A DNA stretch of 64,000 nucleotides, from the NCBI GenBank assembly GCA_025057015.1, contig JANWYG010000009.1, positions 1 to 64,000 on the forward strand. Reading direction: 5' to 3'. Below are positions 26,922 through 35,633 of the stretch, piece by piece; the stretch's first letter is position 1; each line of letters begins with the position of its first letter. The stretch comes from Blastocatellia bacterium (GTDB lineage Bacteria > Acidobacteriota > Blastocatellia > Chloracidobacteriales > JADJPF01). The translations under genes were made by a program, and so were the position numbers. The notes beneath the pieces are model-generated. The model worked only from the letters and a program-made list of their open reading frames with translations. It was not told where the DNA came from and did not search any database.

Positions 26922-28835
26922 TTATTTCTTATCGTCTACGTCTACATACTCAGCATCTATTACATCATCGTCAGCCTTCTTGTTAGACCCACCGCTCGCC
27001 CTCGAGCCGCTACTGGCACCACTACTAGACGTAGCTCCTGCAGAACGATACATCACCTCAGCCACTTTATGCGAAGCTTTCGTCAGCTTCTCATAGAGAG
27101 AGTTTAGCTCGGCAGTCGAAGCCGTCTCGAGCTTAGATCGGCACTCACGAATGATATCCTCTATCTCGCTTATGACGCTTGCATCAATCTTCTCTTTGTT
27201 TTCATTAATGATCTTCTCGGTCGAGTACACCAGACTATCCAGCTTGTTGCGAGCCTCTATCTGCTCCTTCCTCCGCTTATCAGCTGCAGAGTTGGCCTCA
27301 GCTTCCTTGATCATTCTGTCGATCTCTTCCTTAGACAGCCCAGAACTGGCCGTAATGGTTATCTTTTGCTCGCGGCCGGTACCTAAATCTTTAGCAGAGA
27401 CGTTAACTATACCATTTGCGTCTATGTCAAACGTCACCTCTATCTGCGGTACCCCTCTAGGAGCTGGTGGAATGCCTACCAAATGGAACCTACCGAGCGT
27501 ACGATTATCCTTGGCCATAGGCCGCTCGCCCTGCAAGACGTGTACTTCCACCGAAGTCTGATTGTCCGAAGCTGTAGAAAAGATCTCGCTCTTGCGAGTA
27601 GGTATAGTCGTATTGCGCTCTATCAACTTAGTAAAGACTCCCCCTAGAGTCTCTATGCCAAGCGACAACGGAGTCACATCAAGCAACAGCAGGTCCTTTA
27701 CATCACCTGCAAGCACGCCAGCTTGTACAGCCGCCCCTATGGCTACGACTTCATCAGGATTTACACCCTTATGCGGCTCTTTTCCAAAAAACTCGCGCAC
27801 CATTTGCTGTACTTTCGGTATACGAGTAGAGCCGCCGACCAACACAACTTCATCTATCTGACTGGGCTTAAGACCAGCATCCGCAAGCGCTTGCTCGCAA
27901 GGTTTGAGCGTGCGACGCAAGATGTCATCTACAAGGGCCTCAAATTTTGACCGCGTAAGCTTCATCACCAAGTGCTTCGGTCCGGAAGCATCAGCCGTAA
28001 TAAAAGGCAAGTTGATCTCAGTCTCCATAGTCGACGACAGCTCGATCTTGGCCTTCTCGGCAGCCTCCTTGAGTCGCTGCAGCGCCATTTTGTCATTCGA
28101 CAAATCTATGCCCTGATCCTTCTTGAACTCGCTTATTATCCATTTGATCAATCGCTCGTCTATATCATCACCGCCCAGATGCGTATCACCGTTTGTCGCT
28201 TTGACCTCTACTACGCCTTCACCTACCTCCAGTATAGAAATGTCAAACGTACCACCACCAAAGTCAAATACCGCTATCGTTTCATCCTTCTTCTTGTCCA
28301 AGCCGTACGCAAGCGCAGCAGCCGTAGGCTCGTTCACTATACGCATTACTTCAAGCCCTGCAATCTTACCAGCATCCTTAGTGGCCTGCCGTTGCGAATC
28401 GTTGAAGTATGCAGGCACGGTAATGACCGCCTTTTCCACCTTCTCACCTAAGTACTCCTCAGCTGCAGTCTTAAGCTTTTGCAATATCCTTGCTGAGATC
28501 TCCGGCGGCGAATACTCCTTGCCACCTATCACTACCCTGCAGTCACCATTCGGCGCAGCCTTTACCGTGTATGGCACTTGCCTGATCTCATCAGTCACCT
28601 CGTTGAAGCGACGCCCCATAAAACGCTTGATCGAATAAACCGTATTCTCCGGATTCGTTATCGCCTGTCGCTTCGCTAACTGACCTACTAACTGCTGCCC
28701 ATCCTTCGTAAAAGCCACTACCGAAGGCGTCGTCCTACCGCCCTCAGAGTTCGGTATCACCGTCGGGGTCCCACCCTCCATAATAGCTACCACGGAATTC
28801 GTAGTACCTAGATCTATCCCTATTATCTTGCTCAT
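26922..28835 (-). CDS. dnaK: DnaK (Hsp70) chaperone
   Basis: The ATPase domain begins [20 protein letters not shown] and contains [10 protein letters not shown]-type ([14 protein letters not shown]), [11 protein letters not shown] and [11 protein letters not shown] motifs. The substrate-binding domain and helical lid follow, ending with a Ser/Gly/Ala-rich linker and the acidic tail [13 protein letters not shown]. The length of 637 residues is typical. The ATG at 28835 is set by GAGGAGG upstream; the in-frame extension to 28853 runs through the SD. It is first in the operon with dnaJ and hspR. Confidence 0.98.
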   Translation of the reverse strand: MSKIIGIDLGTTNSVVAIMEGGTPTVIPNSEGGRTTPSVVAFTKDGQQLVGQLAKRQAITNPENTVYSIKRFMGRRFNEVTDEIRQVPYTVKAAPNGDCRVVIGGKEYSPPEISARILQKLKTAAEEYLGEKVEKAVITVPAYFNDSQRQATKDAGKIAGLEVMRIVNEPTAAALAYGLDKKKDETIAVFDFGGGTFDISILEVGEGVVEVKATNGDTHLGGDDIDERLIKWIISEFKKDQGIDLSNDKMALQRLKEAAEKAKIELSSTMETEINLPFITADASGPKHLVMKLTRSKFEALVDDILRRTLKPCEQALADAGLKPSQIDEVVLVGGSTRIPKVQQMVREFFGKEPHKGVNPDEVVAIGAAVQAGVLAGDVKDLLLLDVTPLSLGIETLGGVFTKLIERNTTIPTRKSEIFSTASDNQTSVEVHVLQGERPMAKDNRTLGRFHLVGIPPAPRGVPQIEVTFDIDANGIVNVSAKDLGTGREQKITITASSGLSKEEIDRMIKEAEANSAADKRRKEQIEARNKLDSLVYSTEKIINENKEKIDASVISEIEDIIRECRSKLETASTAELNSLYEKLTKASHKVAEVMYRSAGATSSSGASSGSRASGGSNKKADDDVIDAEYVDVDDKK

Positions 28836-28903
28836 TCCTAAAAACCTCCTCAATGCAACTCCTAGCCTGATCGCCTAGAAGCTCGCTGTTTATTATATCT
28901 CAT

Positions 28904-28932
28904 AGTATAAAGATTGAGTATATGATTGTCAA
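28904..28932 (-). promoter_or_regulatory. dnaK operon promoter
   Basis: On the minus strand a perfect TTGACA (28932-28927) is followed after 17 nt by TATACT (28909-28904). The start codon of dnaK is about 70 nt downstream. A second TATAAT-like box lies at 28897-28892 without a matching -35. Confidence 0.7.
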
Positions 28933-28933
28933 G
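28913..28933. promoter_or_regulatory. HAIR-like HspR operator
   Basis: ATTGAGT-N7-TGTCAAG (28913-28933) matches the HAIR consensus CTTGAGT-N7-ACTCAAG at 11 of 14 half-site positions. It overlaps the -35 box and spacer of the dnaK promoter, as expected for a repressor site, and HspR is encoded in the same operon. Confidence 0.65.
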
Positions 28934-28964
28934 TTTTTTGTGTGTCAACTTATCAAAGTAACTT

Positions 28965-30122
28965 TCAAGAAGGATTTACCTGTAGCTCAGAGTCGCCCTG
29001 AGGAAGAGGCACTCTGCCCACACGAGTGTAGAAAGGCGAGCGTAAGTAAAGCTTGATCACCGCACTCAAGATTATCTTCGCACACGCCATAACGGGCGCA
29101 GCAAGCACTATCCCTATAATCCCGAACAAATGATGGCCTATGATGACTCCGGTTAGAACTAAAAACGGGTGCAACTCAAGCTTATCTCCCAAGATACGTG
29201 GCGTAAGTATGAACCCCTCTATAGCCTGAATTACCGGATAACACGCAACGACAGCCAAAAACTTCCAAATACTAGGCTCATCAAACGCCGTAAACACTAT
29301 CACCAAAAGCGCCGCAAACGCAGTACCAAAGTAAGGCACTAAATGCCCAAAACCAGAAAGCACTCCCAATGTGAAACCCATACGGACATTAAGCACTGAA
29401 AAAGCTGCTACATAAAGCAGCGCCATCAACGTACATACAAGTATTTGTCCGCGAACAAAGCTCCTCAGAGCGCTCCCGATCTGCCCAAACAGCTCGCTCG
29501 CTGCAGCTCTGTTACGCTCCGGAACTAACTTATAAATAGCAGACGCAAGCGCCTTGAAATCCACCAATATGTAGTAGACGAAAAATGGAATGAGCACAAA
29601 ATTAAGCAAGCTTGAAGTAAGGTGTCCAAACTGCCCTAGGGCGCTCTTAACAAAGCCCACTACTGGCATAGTGAGCGGCGAAGGATCGTGCAAGAATCCC
29701 TCTACCTGATGATGCAGACGTTCGTACAAGGCCGGATTGAATCGTTGTAACGCTTGCAGCTTCCCGCGCACCCACTGCGCTATTGCGGCTCCCTTCTCAG
29801 GTAGCTGCGCTGCTATATCGCTAATCTGTGATACTAGACTAGGTATTAAAAACAGCAATATAGCTAGAAGAAATAGCCCAGAAACAAGCAAAGTAAGTAC
29901 GGTAGCGCGATGGCGAGATATAGATAAACGTTCGAAGAACTCTACAACTGGCTCTAGAATATACGCAAACGCAAGAGAGATAAGCAGCGGCAAAAAGACC
30001 GGCCTCAGGGCCTCTCTCAATCGCTGAAACGCCTCTATCAAAGCGTATCCTAACACAAGCATCACGAGCAAAGTCGTGATAAAAGGAAACACCGCCGGCC
30101 ATTCTTGCCAGTACCTTCTCAT
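28965..30122 (-). CDS. AI-2E family (PerM-like) membrane transporter
   Basis: The 385-residue protein has the family layout: paired N-terminal helices (FITTLLVMLVLGYALI, VFLPLLISLAFAYILEPVV), a third helix (VLTLLVSGLFLLAILLFLIP), a long soluble segment, then a cluster of helices. The conserved LGVLSGFGHLVPYFG and the C-terminal GHHLFGIIGIVLAAPVMA are visible. Family members export AI-2 or act as ion antiporters, so the name does not fix the substrate. It overlaps pgsA by 4 nt and ends the overlapping operon. The dnaK promoter begins only about 30 nt downstream. Confidence 0.85.
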   Translation of the reverse strand: MRRYWQEWPAVFPFITTLLVMLVLGYALIEAFQRLREALRPVFLPLLISLAFAYILEPVVEFFERLSISRHRATVLTLLVSGLFLLAILLFLIPSLVSQISDIAAQLPEKGAAIAQWVRGKLQALQRFNPALYERLHHQVEGFLHDPSPLTMPVVGFVKSALGQFGHLTSSLLNFVLIPFFVYYILVDFKALASAIYKLVPERNRAAASELFGQIGSALRSFVRGQILVCTLMALLYVAAFSVLNVRMGFTLGVLSGFGHLVPYFGTAFAALLVIVFTAFDEPSIWKFLAVVACYPVIQAIEGFILTPRILGDKLELHPFLVLTGVIIGHHLFGIIGIVLAAPVMACAKIILSAVIKLYLRSPFYTRVGRVPLPQGDSELQVNPS

Positions 30123-30676
30123 TTTTTCCTCCGATAATCTTTAAGCGCCCGCCTGACAAAATAGATATAATGAACACCCGAAAAAATTGTCATAGCTAGA
30201 GCTAAGAAATAGATCTCGGCCAATACCTTCCTGCTGAAGTAAACTACCTGCGCCAGCAGAAAAAAGACTAATGTTGCTGTCAACACTAAGGTATTCAGTT
30301 TTCCGGGAAGAGACGGCTTGAAGTCGCTAAATCCTGTCGTCAATCTAACTATCAGCGCCCCGACAACTATTCCTAGGTCGCGAGCGAAGACAGCCACCGT
30401 AAGCCATATCGGCAACGGTTCATATCCAGGACTCGGTATACTCAAGACGGCACATGCCACCACTAGTAGGAGTTTATCTGCTGCCGGATCAAGCCACTGT
30501 CCTAACCGACTGGTTTGCCCTAGCTTGCGTGCCAGATATCCGTCTAACCCGTCCGAAATACCGGCAAGCAAAAAGACTGCAAGCGCTTGTTCCCATTTTC
30601 TTTCCAATACAAGATAAACAAACAGCGGTAGCGACAGGAGCCTCAAAAGCGAGATAACGTTTGGGACAGTATACAC
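30119..30676 (-). CDS. pgsA: CDP-diacylglycerol-glycerol-3-phosphate 3-phosphatidyltransferase
   Basis: The CDP-alcohol phosphotransferase signature DG-x2-AR-x8-G-x3-D-x3-D is complete in DGLDGYLARKLG followed by LGQWLDPAADK. Around it lie the usual hydrophobic helices of a PgsA (185 aa). It makes phosphatidylglycerophosphate, the first step to phosphatidylglycerol and cardiolipin, in the cytoplasmic membrane. The GTG start shares one base with the hutU stop, implying translational coupling. The head sequence YTVPNVISLLRLLSLP is typical of PgsA rather than PssA. Confidence 0.88.
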   Translation of the reverse strand: MYTVPNVISLLRLLSLPLFVYLVLERKWEQALAVFLLAGISDGLDGYLARKLGQTSRLGQWLDPAADKLLLVVACAVLSIPSPGYEPLPIWLTVAVFARDLGIVVGALIVRLTTGFSDFKPSLPGKLNTLVLTATLVFFLLAQVVYFSRKVLAEIYFLALAMTIFSGVHYIYFVRRALKDYRRKK

Positions 30677-32322
30677 TAGCCAAGCATCGGTATCTTGATC
30701 TTATGTGAGCGCGCAACTTCTATAGCCCGTTCATAACCAGCATCGACATGTCGCGCAATTCCTATCCCCGGATCATTAGTAAGCACTCTATTGAGCCTTC
30801 TTGCGGCTTCGACCGTACCATCAGCAACCGTTACTTGTCCAGCATGTAGGCTATAACCTATACCTACACCGCCACCATGATGGAAAGAAACCCAGCTTGC
30901 ACCGGACGCCGTATTAAGCAAAGCGTTCAGTATAGGCCAGTCAGCTATGGCATCCGAACCGTCTTTCATCGATTCGGTCTCCCTATACGGCGAAGCAACC
31001 GACCCACAATCAAGGTGATCACGGCCGATTACTATAGGCGCCTTCAGATCACCTCGCTTAACAAGCTCATTCATAGCCTCAGCAAAGTCTGCGCGCTCAC
31101 CATACCCTAGCCAGCAGATCCGCGCAGGTAGACCTTGAAAAGCTATCCTCTCACGTGCAAGTCGTATCCATCTATTCATTGAAGCGTTCTCTGGAAACAT
31201 CTCGCATACAAGATCGTCCGTACGACGAATATCTGCCGGATCACCTGACAGAGCTACCCAGCGAAACGGCCCCTTACCTTCACAAAAAAGTGGCCTGATG
31301 TACTCAGGCACAAACCCAGGTATCGTGAATGCGTCTATTACACCTTCGGCCTTAGCCATAGCTCGGATATTGTTTCCATAGTCGAAGACTACGGCACCCA
31401 TTTTTTTTAGCTCAAGCATCGCTGCTACATGCTTCGCCATAGCAGCCATAGACCGACGGACATACTCTTGTGGCTCTCTCCGTCTAAGCTCTACCGCTTC
31501 GTCTAGACTCATTCCATCAGGGACGTATCCGTTAAGCGGATCATGAGCGCTTGTCTGATCAGTCACTACATCTGGCACTACCTGACGACGGACTAGCTCA
31601 GGTAATACTTCTGCGCAGTTTCCTACCAATCCCACAGAGAGTGCTTTGCCTGCTTTCCTAGCTTCCAAAACAATCTCCAGAGCTTCGTCTAGCGAATAAC
31701 TGATCCGGTCACAGTAACGAGTTTTTATACGCTTTTCTATACGCGCTGGCTCTACATCTATTCCCAAAAATGCCGCACCGTTCATAGTGGCTGCAAGCGG
31801 CTGTGCCCCACCCATACCGCCAAGTCCCCCGCTTACAACCAGTTTGCCACAAAGACTGCCTCCAAAGTGCCGCTCAGCCACAGCAGCAAAAGTCTCGTAA
31901 GTACCTTGTACTATCCCTTGCGTTCCGATGTAAATCCAGCTACCGGCGGTCATTTGTCCATACATCAGCAAGCCTAACTGCTCAAGCCGCCTAAATTCAT
32001 CCCAGTTCGCCCAGTGTCCTACTAGATTTGAATTTGCTATCAGCACCCGCGGCGCGTACTCATGGGTGCGAAACACACCGACCGGTTTGCCCGATTGAAC
32101 GAGCAATGTTTCATCGTTTTCCAGCTCTTTTAGTGTTCTCACTATAGCGTCAAAACAATCCCAGTTGCGCGCTGCCTTGCCAGCACCACCGTAGACTATC
32201 AGCTCCTCGGGCTTTTCCGCCACCTCTGGATCTAGATTGTTACACAGCATCCTGTAGGCTGCTTCTTGCTGCCAGCCTTTGCAGGTAAGCTTGTTGTCAC
32301 GCTCAGCCCTTATTATTCTCAT
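30676..32322 (-). CDS. hutU: Urocanate hydratase
   Basis: Urocanase adds water to urocanate to give imidazolone propionate in histidine degradation, using tightly bound NAD+. The protein (548 aa, normal length) shows the N-terminal Rossmann-linked motif [15 protein letters not shown], the long conserved [17 protein letters not shown], the glycine-rich [13 protein letters not shown], and the active-site region [15 protein letters not shown] with its Cys. No hutH, hutI or hutG neighbours are present. It overlaps both flanking genes by 1-4 nt in an operon of unrelated function. Confidence 0.97.
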   Translation of the reverse strand: MRIIRAERDNKLTCKGWQQEAAYRMLCNNLDPEVAEKPEELIVYGGAGKAARNWDCFDAIVRTLKELENDETLLVQSGKPVGVFRTHEYAPRVLIANSNLVGHWANWDEFRRLEQLGLLMYGQMTAGSWIYIGTQGIVQGTYETFAAVAERHFGGSLCGKLVVSGGLGGMGGAQPLAATMNGAAFLGIDVEPARIEKRIKTRYCDRISYSLDEALEIVLEARKAGKALSVGLVGNCAEVLPELVRRQVVPDVVTDQTSAHDPLNGYVPDGMSLDEAVELRRREPQEYVRRSMAAMAKHVAAMLELKKMGAVVFDYGNNIRAMAKAEGVIDAFTIPGFVPEYIRPLFCEGKGPFRWVALSGDPADIRRTDDLVCEMFPENASMNRWIRLARERIAFQGLPARICWLGYGERADFAEAMNELVKRGDLKAPIVIGRDHLDCGSVASPYRETESMKDGSDAIADWPILNALLNTASGASWVSFHHGGGVGIGYSLHAGQVTVADGTVEAARRLNRVLTNDPGIGIARHVDAGYERAIEVARSHKIKIPMLG

Positions 32323-33710
32323 CCAGATACCTCTATATCCAACAACTTAGCCTCTAGCAAGTTGATGATACTTTCCATTACTTCCAAATCTGGCTTAGAC
32401 ACCTGATCTAATATGGTCTTGATCTTAGCCGTCTTATTTACAGCAATCAGCACGAGCGCATCCGTAGTAGACAACCCGCTCTGTACTATTTTCTCCGTGC
32501 CAGGCTTAAGCATTGTCTCTTCTCCCTTTTCAAAACGTGCAAGTAACATCTTAAACTCGTCCATCTGCCTGTAACCTTCAAGCAGCAAGTTCTCAATCTT
32601 GTCCTGTACCGTCACTTCGACCGCAAGCTGCTTGTTCTCAAACAGAAATCTGCCCTCATCCAGAGCAAGTATGCGAAATAGCGCTTTCAGGCCGCTAAAC
32701 TTACCAAAAGTAGCTTGCACTATCTGACCACTTTGCAAAAATATCCTAGCTACACCCTTTGAAGAGTCTATCACGAGCTCCCCAGTCTTTTGATTGTTCG
32801 AGATGATCTGCAACACATCGGGCAGAGATACTTCTGAGAGCTGTCCCTGAATTACTCCTGCCGCACCACGACGCAGGTTACTTTTCTCAACAAGCTTGCT
32901 TACACGCAACTGTAGTTCACGTACAGAGAATGGCTTGCTCAGATACTCGTCTGCTCCATGCTCAAGACCTGCTATCTTATCTTCAACTGCTCCTCTAGCA
33001 GTGAGAAATAGAAAAGGAGTCTTCGAAACGCTACTAGAACGCATCCTCTTGAGCAACTCCATACCGTCCATCACCGGCATCATCACATCTGAAATGATGA
33101 TATCGGGTCGCTCTTGTACAGCTATATCTAGCGCTTCTTGCCCGTTCACAGCAAAGAGCAACTCATAGTCTTGCTCGAGAGCTGCCTCAAGGACCGACCT
33201 TGTCATCACATCGTCCTCAGCTATGAGTATCCTTGGCTTTGAAGGCTTGCCTGCTGCTGCAGAAGAACCCGCTGCTTCCTCAGGTCTAGTCTTACGGCTA
33301 ACTATTGACTCCACCAAAAGCTGCACATCTTTGGCATGGCCTGCAGTAGTATCTTCAGCTTTGTTAAGAATCGCCTGCACGCGTAGTTCTATACCCAACT
33401 TAGGGCGCTCTTTAGAGACCTTCGTATCATACCCAAGCCTGAATCCTTCTATCTCCTCCCATTTCTCTGATTCCGGAACTATGAACATAAAGGGAATACG
33501 AGACAACTGCTCATCTTCTATAGCAGATTTAAAAAAGCTATAGCTTTCTTCATCAGGGTATTTCAAGATTATTAGCATAGGCGAGATGGATAGCACAGCA
33601 TCTACAGTAAGCTCGTCAAGCGTTTCAAGCTTTACTGCAAATTTGGCTGTGGCCTCGCGTACGCTCTCTAAAAGAGCCTCTTCGTCCACCTTTACAAGAA
33701 TTGTCTGCAT
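32319..33710 (-). CDS. Response regulator with PATAN (DUF4388) output
   Basis: Residues about 1-120 look like a receiver-like fold that has lost its phosphorylation residues. After an Ala/Ser-rich linker comes an intact receiver (about 160-280): [11 protein letters not shown] acidic pocket, [11 protein letters not shown] phospho-acceptor Asp, FLTARG and LSKPF conserved Lys. The C-terminal domain is a PATAN/DUF4388 module ([20 protein letters not shown]). There is no DNA-binding domain, so output is probably by protein contact. ATG 33710 has GAGGG 7 nt upstream and is preferred over TTG 33716. It overlaps hutU by ATGA and leads the operon. Confidence 0.88.
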   Translation of the reverse strand: MQTILVKVDEEALLESVREATAKFAVKLETLDELTVDAVLSISPMLIILKYPDEESYSFFKSAIEDEQLSRIPFMFIVPESEKWEEIEGFRLGYDTKVSKERPKLGIELRVQAILNKAEDTTAGHAKDVQLLVESIVSRKTRPEEAAGSSAAAGKPSKPRILIAEDDVMTRSVLEAALEQDYELLFAVNGQEALDIAVQERPDIIISDVMMPVMDGMELLKRMRSSSVSKTPFLFLTARGAVEDKIAGLEHGADEYLSKPFSVRELQLRVSKLVEKSNLRRGAAGVIQGQLSEVSLPDVLQIISNNQKTGELVIDSSKGVARIFLQSGQIVQATFGKFSGLKALFRILALDEGRFLFENKQLAVEVTVQDKIENLLLEGYRQMDEFKMLLARFEKGEETMLKPGTEKIVQSGLSTTDALVLIAVNKTAKIKTILDQVSKPDLEVMESIINLLEAKLLDIEVSG

Positions 33711-33825
33711 CGACAAACCCTCAACTGTCGTGGGAAGTAAATTTTACTGAAACCTGTAGGTACAGACAAATAGTTTTAGAAACTACCTATAAACGCGTTA
33801 TTAACTATATTAAGGAGAAAAGCTT

Positions 33826-34224
33826 ATGAATCACATCATCGGAAAAGAAGGTGAACTACTAGCTATAAGTTTTCTCGAACGCAACCGATACCGCATATGC
33901 GCGACAAACTTCACAGCACCCATAGGAAAATCCTCAACCGGAAAAACAATACTTGGTGAGATAGACATAATAGCATTCGATGGTCAAGTCCTTTGTTTCA
34001 TAGAAGTTAAGACAAGAAGCTACCTCGGACTGTATGCTCCACAAGATGCTGTAGATGCTGCCAAAAAGCTCAACATAGCTCTCACTGCTCGTAAGTATCT
34101 CAGGCTCGTCGGATGGAAGTACAAACCTTACAGATTCGACGTCGTAACTGTCATCCTTCAACAAGGTTCGGCTCCGAAATTGGAAATCCTAAAAAACTAT
34201 TTTGCAGATCCTTTGAGAAAATAG
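33826..34224 (+). CDS. YraN/UPF0102 family putative endonuclease
   Basis: The 132-residue protein has the family order: HIIGKEGELLAISFLERNRY, then GEIDIIAFDGQVLCFIEVKT with the D and ExK nuclease-fold residues, then DAAKKLNIALTARKYL and the closing RFDVVTVIL strand. UPF0102 proteins have the restriction-endonuclease-like fold and probably cut Holliday junctions or flaps. A segment of about 10 extra residues (APIGKSSTGKT) is inserted before the GEID motif. AAGGAG precedes the ATG. Divergent from the PATAN response regulator operon. Confidence 0.9.
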   Translation: MNHIIGKEGELLAISFLERNRYRICATNFTAPIGKSSTGKTILGEIDIIAFDGQVLCFIEVKTRSYLGLYAPQDAVDAAKKLNIALTARKYLRLVGWKYKPYRFDVVTVILQQGSAPKLEILKNYFADPLRK

Positions 34225-34292
34225 TCTTGCCGAACCTATGCCACTTGTCTATTATTAGCTAAAAGTTATCAGGGCTGCGTTCAAGGGAAACT

Positions 34293-34754
34293 ATGCAAAC
34301 ATATAGCAAACTGAGAGTCCGTTTAGGTCTAAATACTCCCAATATCCTGGAAATAGCACGGCATGAGCTTTCAAAAAAACGCCCCCTCAGAATCCAAGCT
34401 TGTGGTACTTCAATGCAGCCGAGCATTAACGACGGCGACTATCTGCTAGTCGAGCCTTGTCACCCTTCAGAAGTCCGTCGCGGAGATGTAGTGCTTGTAG
34501 AAACCTCTAGAGCCACAGCTTTAATACGCCGCGTCGTTAAGATAGAACAAAGAAACGGCATCAATACTTTTATCGTTCGCGCAGATGCCGCTTCGATATA
34601 CGACCTGCCAGTACCTTTCTCTCATTTCGTAGGAAAGGTCACCTCGATAGAAAAAAACGGCAGCAAACTGGATCTAGACAAACCTCTTACTAAAATACGA
34701 CTCTATTTAGCAGGTCTAATACAAAAGATGATGAAGATTTTCAAAACGCCCTAG
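34293..34754 (+). CDS. S26-type (S24/S26) peptidase-like protein
   Basis: The Ser motif CGTSMQPSINDGDYLLVEP places the catalytic Ser near residue 40, followed by RRGDVVLVE, as in signal peptidase I and related S24/S26 proteins. Where signal peptidases carry the general-base Lys (usually KRV), this one reads LIRRVVKI, so the Lys is replaced by Arg with another Lys four residues on. There is no N-terminal membrane anchor, only a weakly hydrophobic C-terminal segment. Activity is therefore uncertain. It lies 68 nt after the YraN gene and ends 4 nt from the convergent uppP gene. Confidence 0.75.
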   Translation: MQTYSKLRVRLGLNTPNILEIARHELSKKRPLRIQACGTSMQPSINDGDYLLVEPCHPSEVRRGDVVLVETSRATALIRRVVKIEQRNGINTFIVRADAASIYDLPVPFSHFVGKVTSIEKNGSKLDLDKPLTKIRLYLAGLIQKMMKIFKTP

Positions 34755-34758
34755 TCTC

Positions 34759-35631
34759 TCAAGGCTCTAGTTTTCCGCTAACAAGTAGAACCATCAACAG
34801 TAGCCCAAGCAATATTCTATAAATTATGAAGATTGCCGTCGAACGCTGCTGCAAAAATGTCATAAGAAACGCTATCGAGATATATCCTACTACTGCTGAA
34901 ACAAATGTAGATGCTACGACGGCCACCAGCATTGATCTGTCTAATAGTAAGCCACCATACCTATAGTTATCGTAAACAACATTATAGAATTCATAAAGCC
35001 CTGAAGCACCTATAGCAGGTATGCTTAAAAGAAAAGAAAATCTAGCTGCGGTGACCCTAGTCATGCCCAAAAACAAGCCAGCTGTAATCGTCGTACCAGA
35101 GCGGGATGACCCAGGAATAAGCGCTAATGCCTGGGCAATCCCTATGACCAGCGCATCATACACACCTAAGTCATTCACAGTTCTGTTTCGTTTACCTAAG
35201 CACTCAGCAAGAAACAACAACAAAGCTAAGCCTATTAAACTGCCGGAGATAACATATAAATTCTTCGTAAACGCGCCCTCTATAAAATCTTTAAAAAGTA
35301 GTCCCAGTATTCCTATCGGCAAAGAGCCTATGGCGACATACCAGCCTAGCCGAGCCGCAGGTGATAAACCTTCCCTTTGCTGCAAATATGCTATGTTACC
35401 CTTGAGGAACTCCTGCCCTATCGTAATTATATCCGACGCAAAGTAGGTAAGCACAGCAACTAGCGTCCCTAGTTGCATTACAGCCATAAATGCCGTCCAC
35501 TGCTCAGGATGACGAGAATCTACAACTCCTAGCAGCCTTCCTACAAGAGTCAAATGTGCAGTACTGCTTATGGGAATGAACTCCGTCAAACCCTGCGTTA
35601 TACCTAGGATAATAGCTTTAATTACATCCAT
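34759..35631 (-). CDS. uppP: Undecaprenyl-diphosphatase UppP/BacA
   Basis: The protein (290 aa) carries both family signatures: GITQGLTEFIPISSTAHLTL at the N-terminus and the phosphatase loop ALIPGSSRSGTTITAGLFLG in the middle, within about eight membrane helices. It dephosphorylates undecaprenyl diphosphate to recycle the cell-wall lipid carrier, and its overexpression gives bacitracin resistance in other species. The start ATG lies 2 nt after the stop of the large sensor kinase, with CTGGAG upstream. It is the last gene of the leuS-led transcription unit. Confidence 0.95.
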   Translation of the reverse strand: MDVIKAIILGITQGLTEFIPISSTAHLTLVGRLLGVVDSRHPEQWTAFMAVMQLGTLVAVLTYFASDIITIGQEFLKGNIAYLQQREGLSPAARLGWYVAIGSLPIGILGLLFKDFIEGAFTKNLYVISGSLIGLALLLFLAECLGKRNRTVNDLGVYDALVIGIAQALALIPGSSRSGTTITAGLFLGMTRVTAARFSFLLSIPAIGASGLYEFYNVVYDNYRYGGLLLDRSMLVAVVASTFVSAVVGYISIAFLMTFLQQRSTAIFIIYRILLGLLLMVLLVSGKLEP

Positions 35632-35633
35632 TG

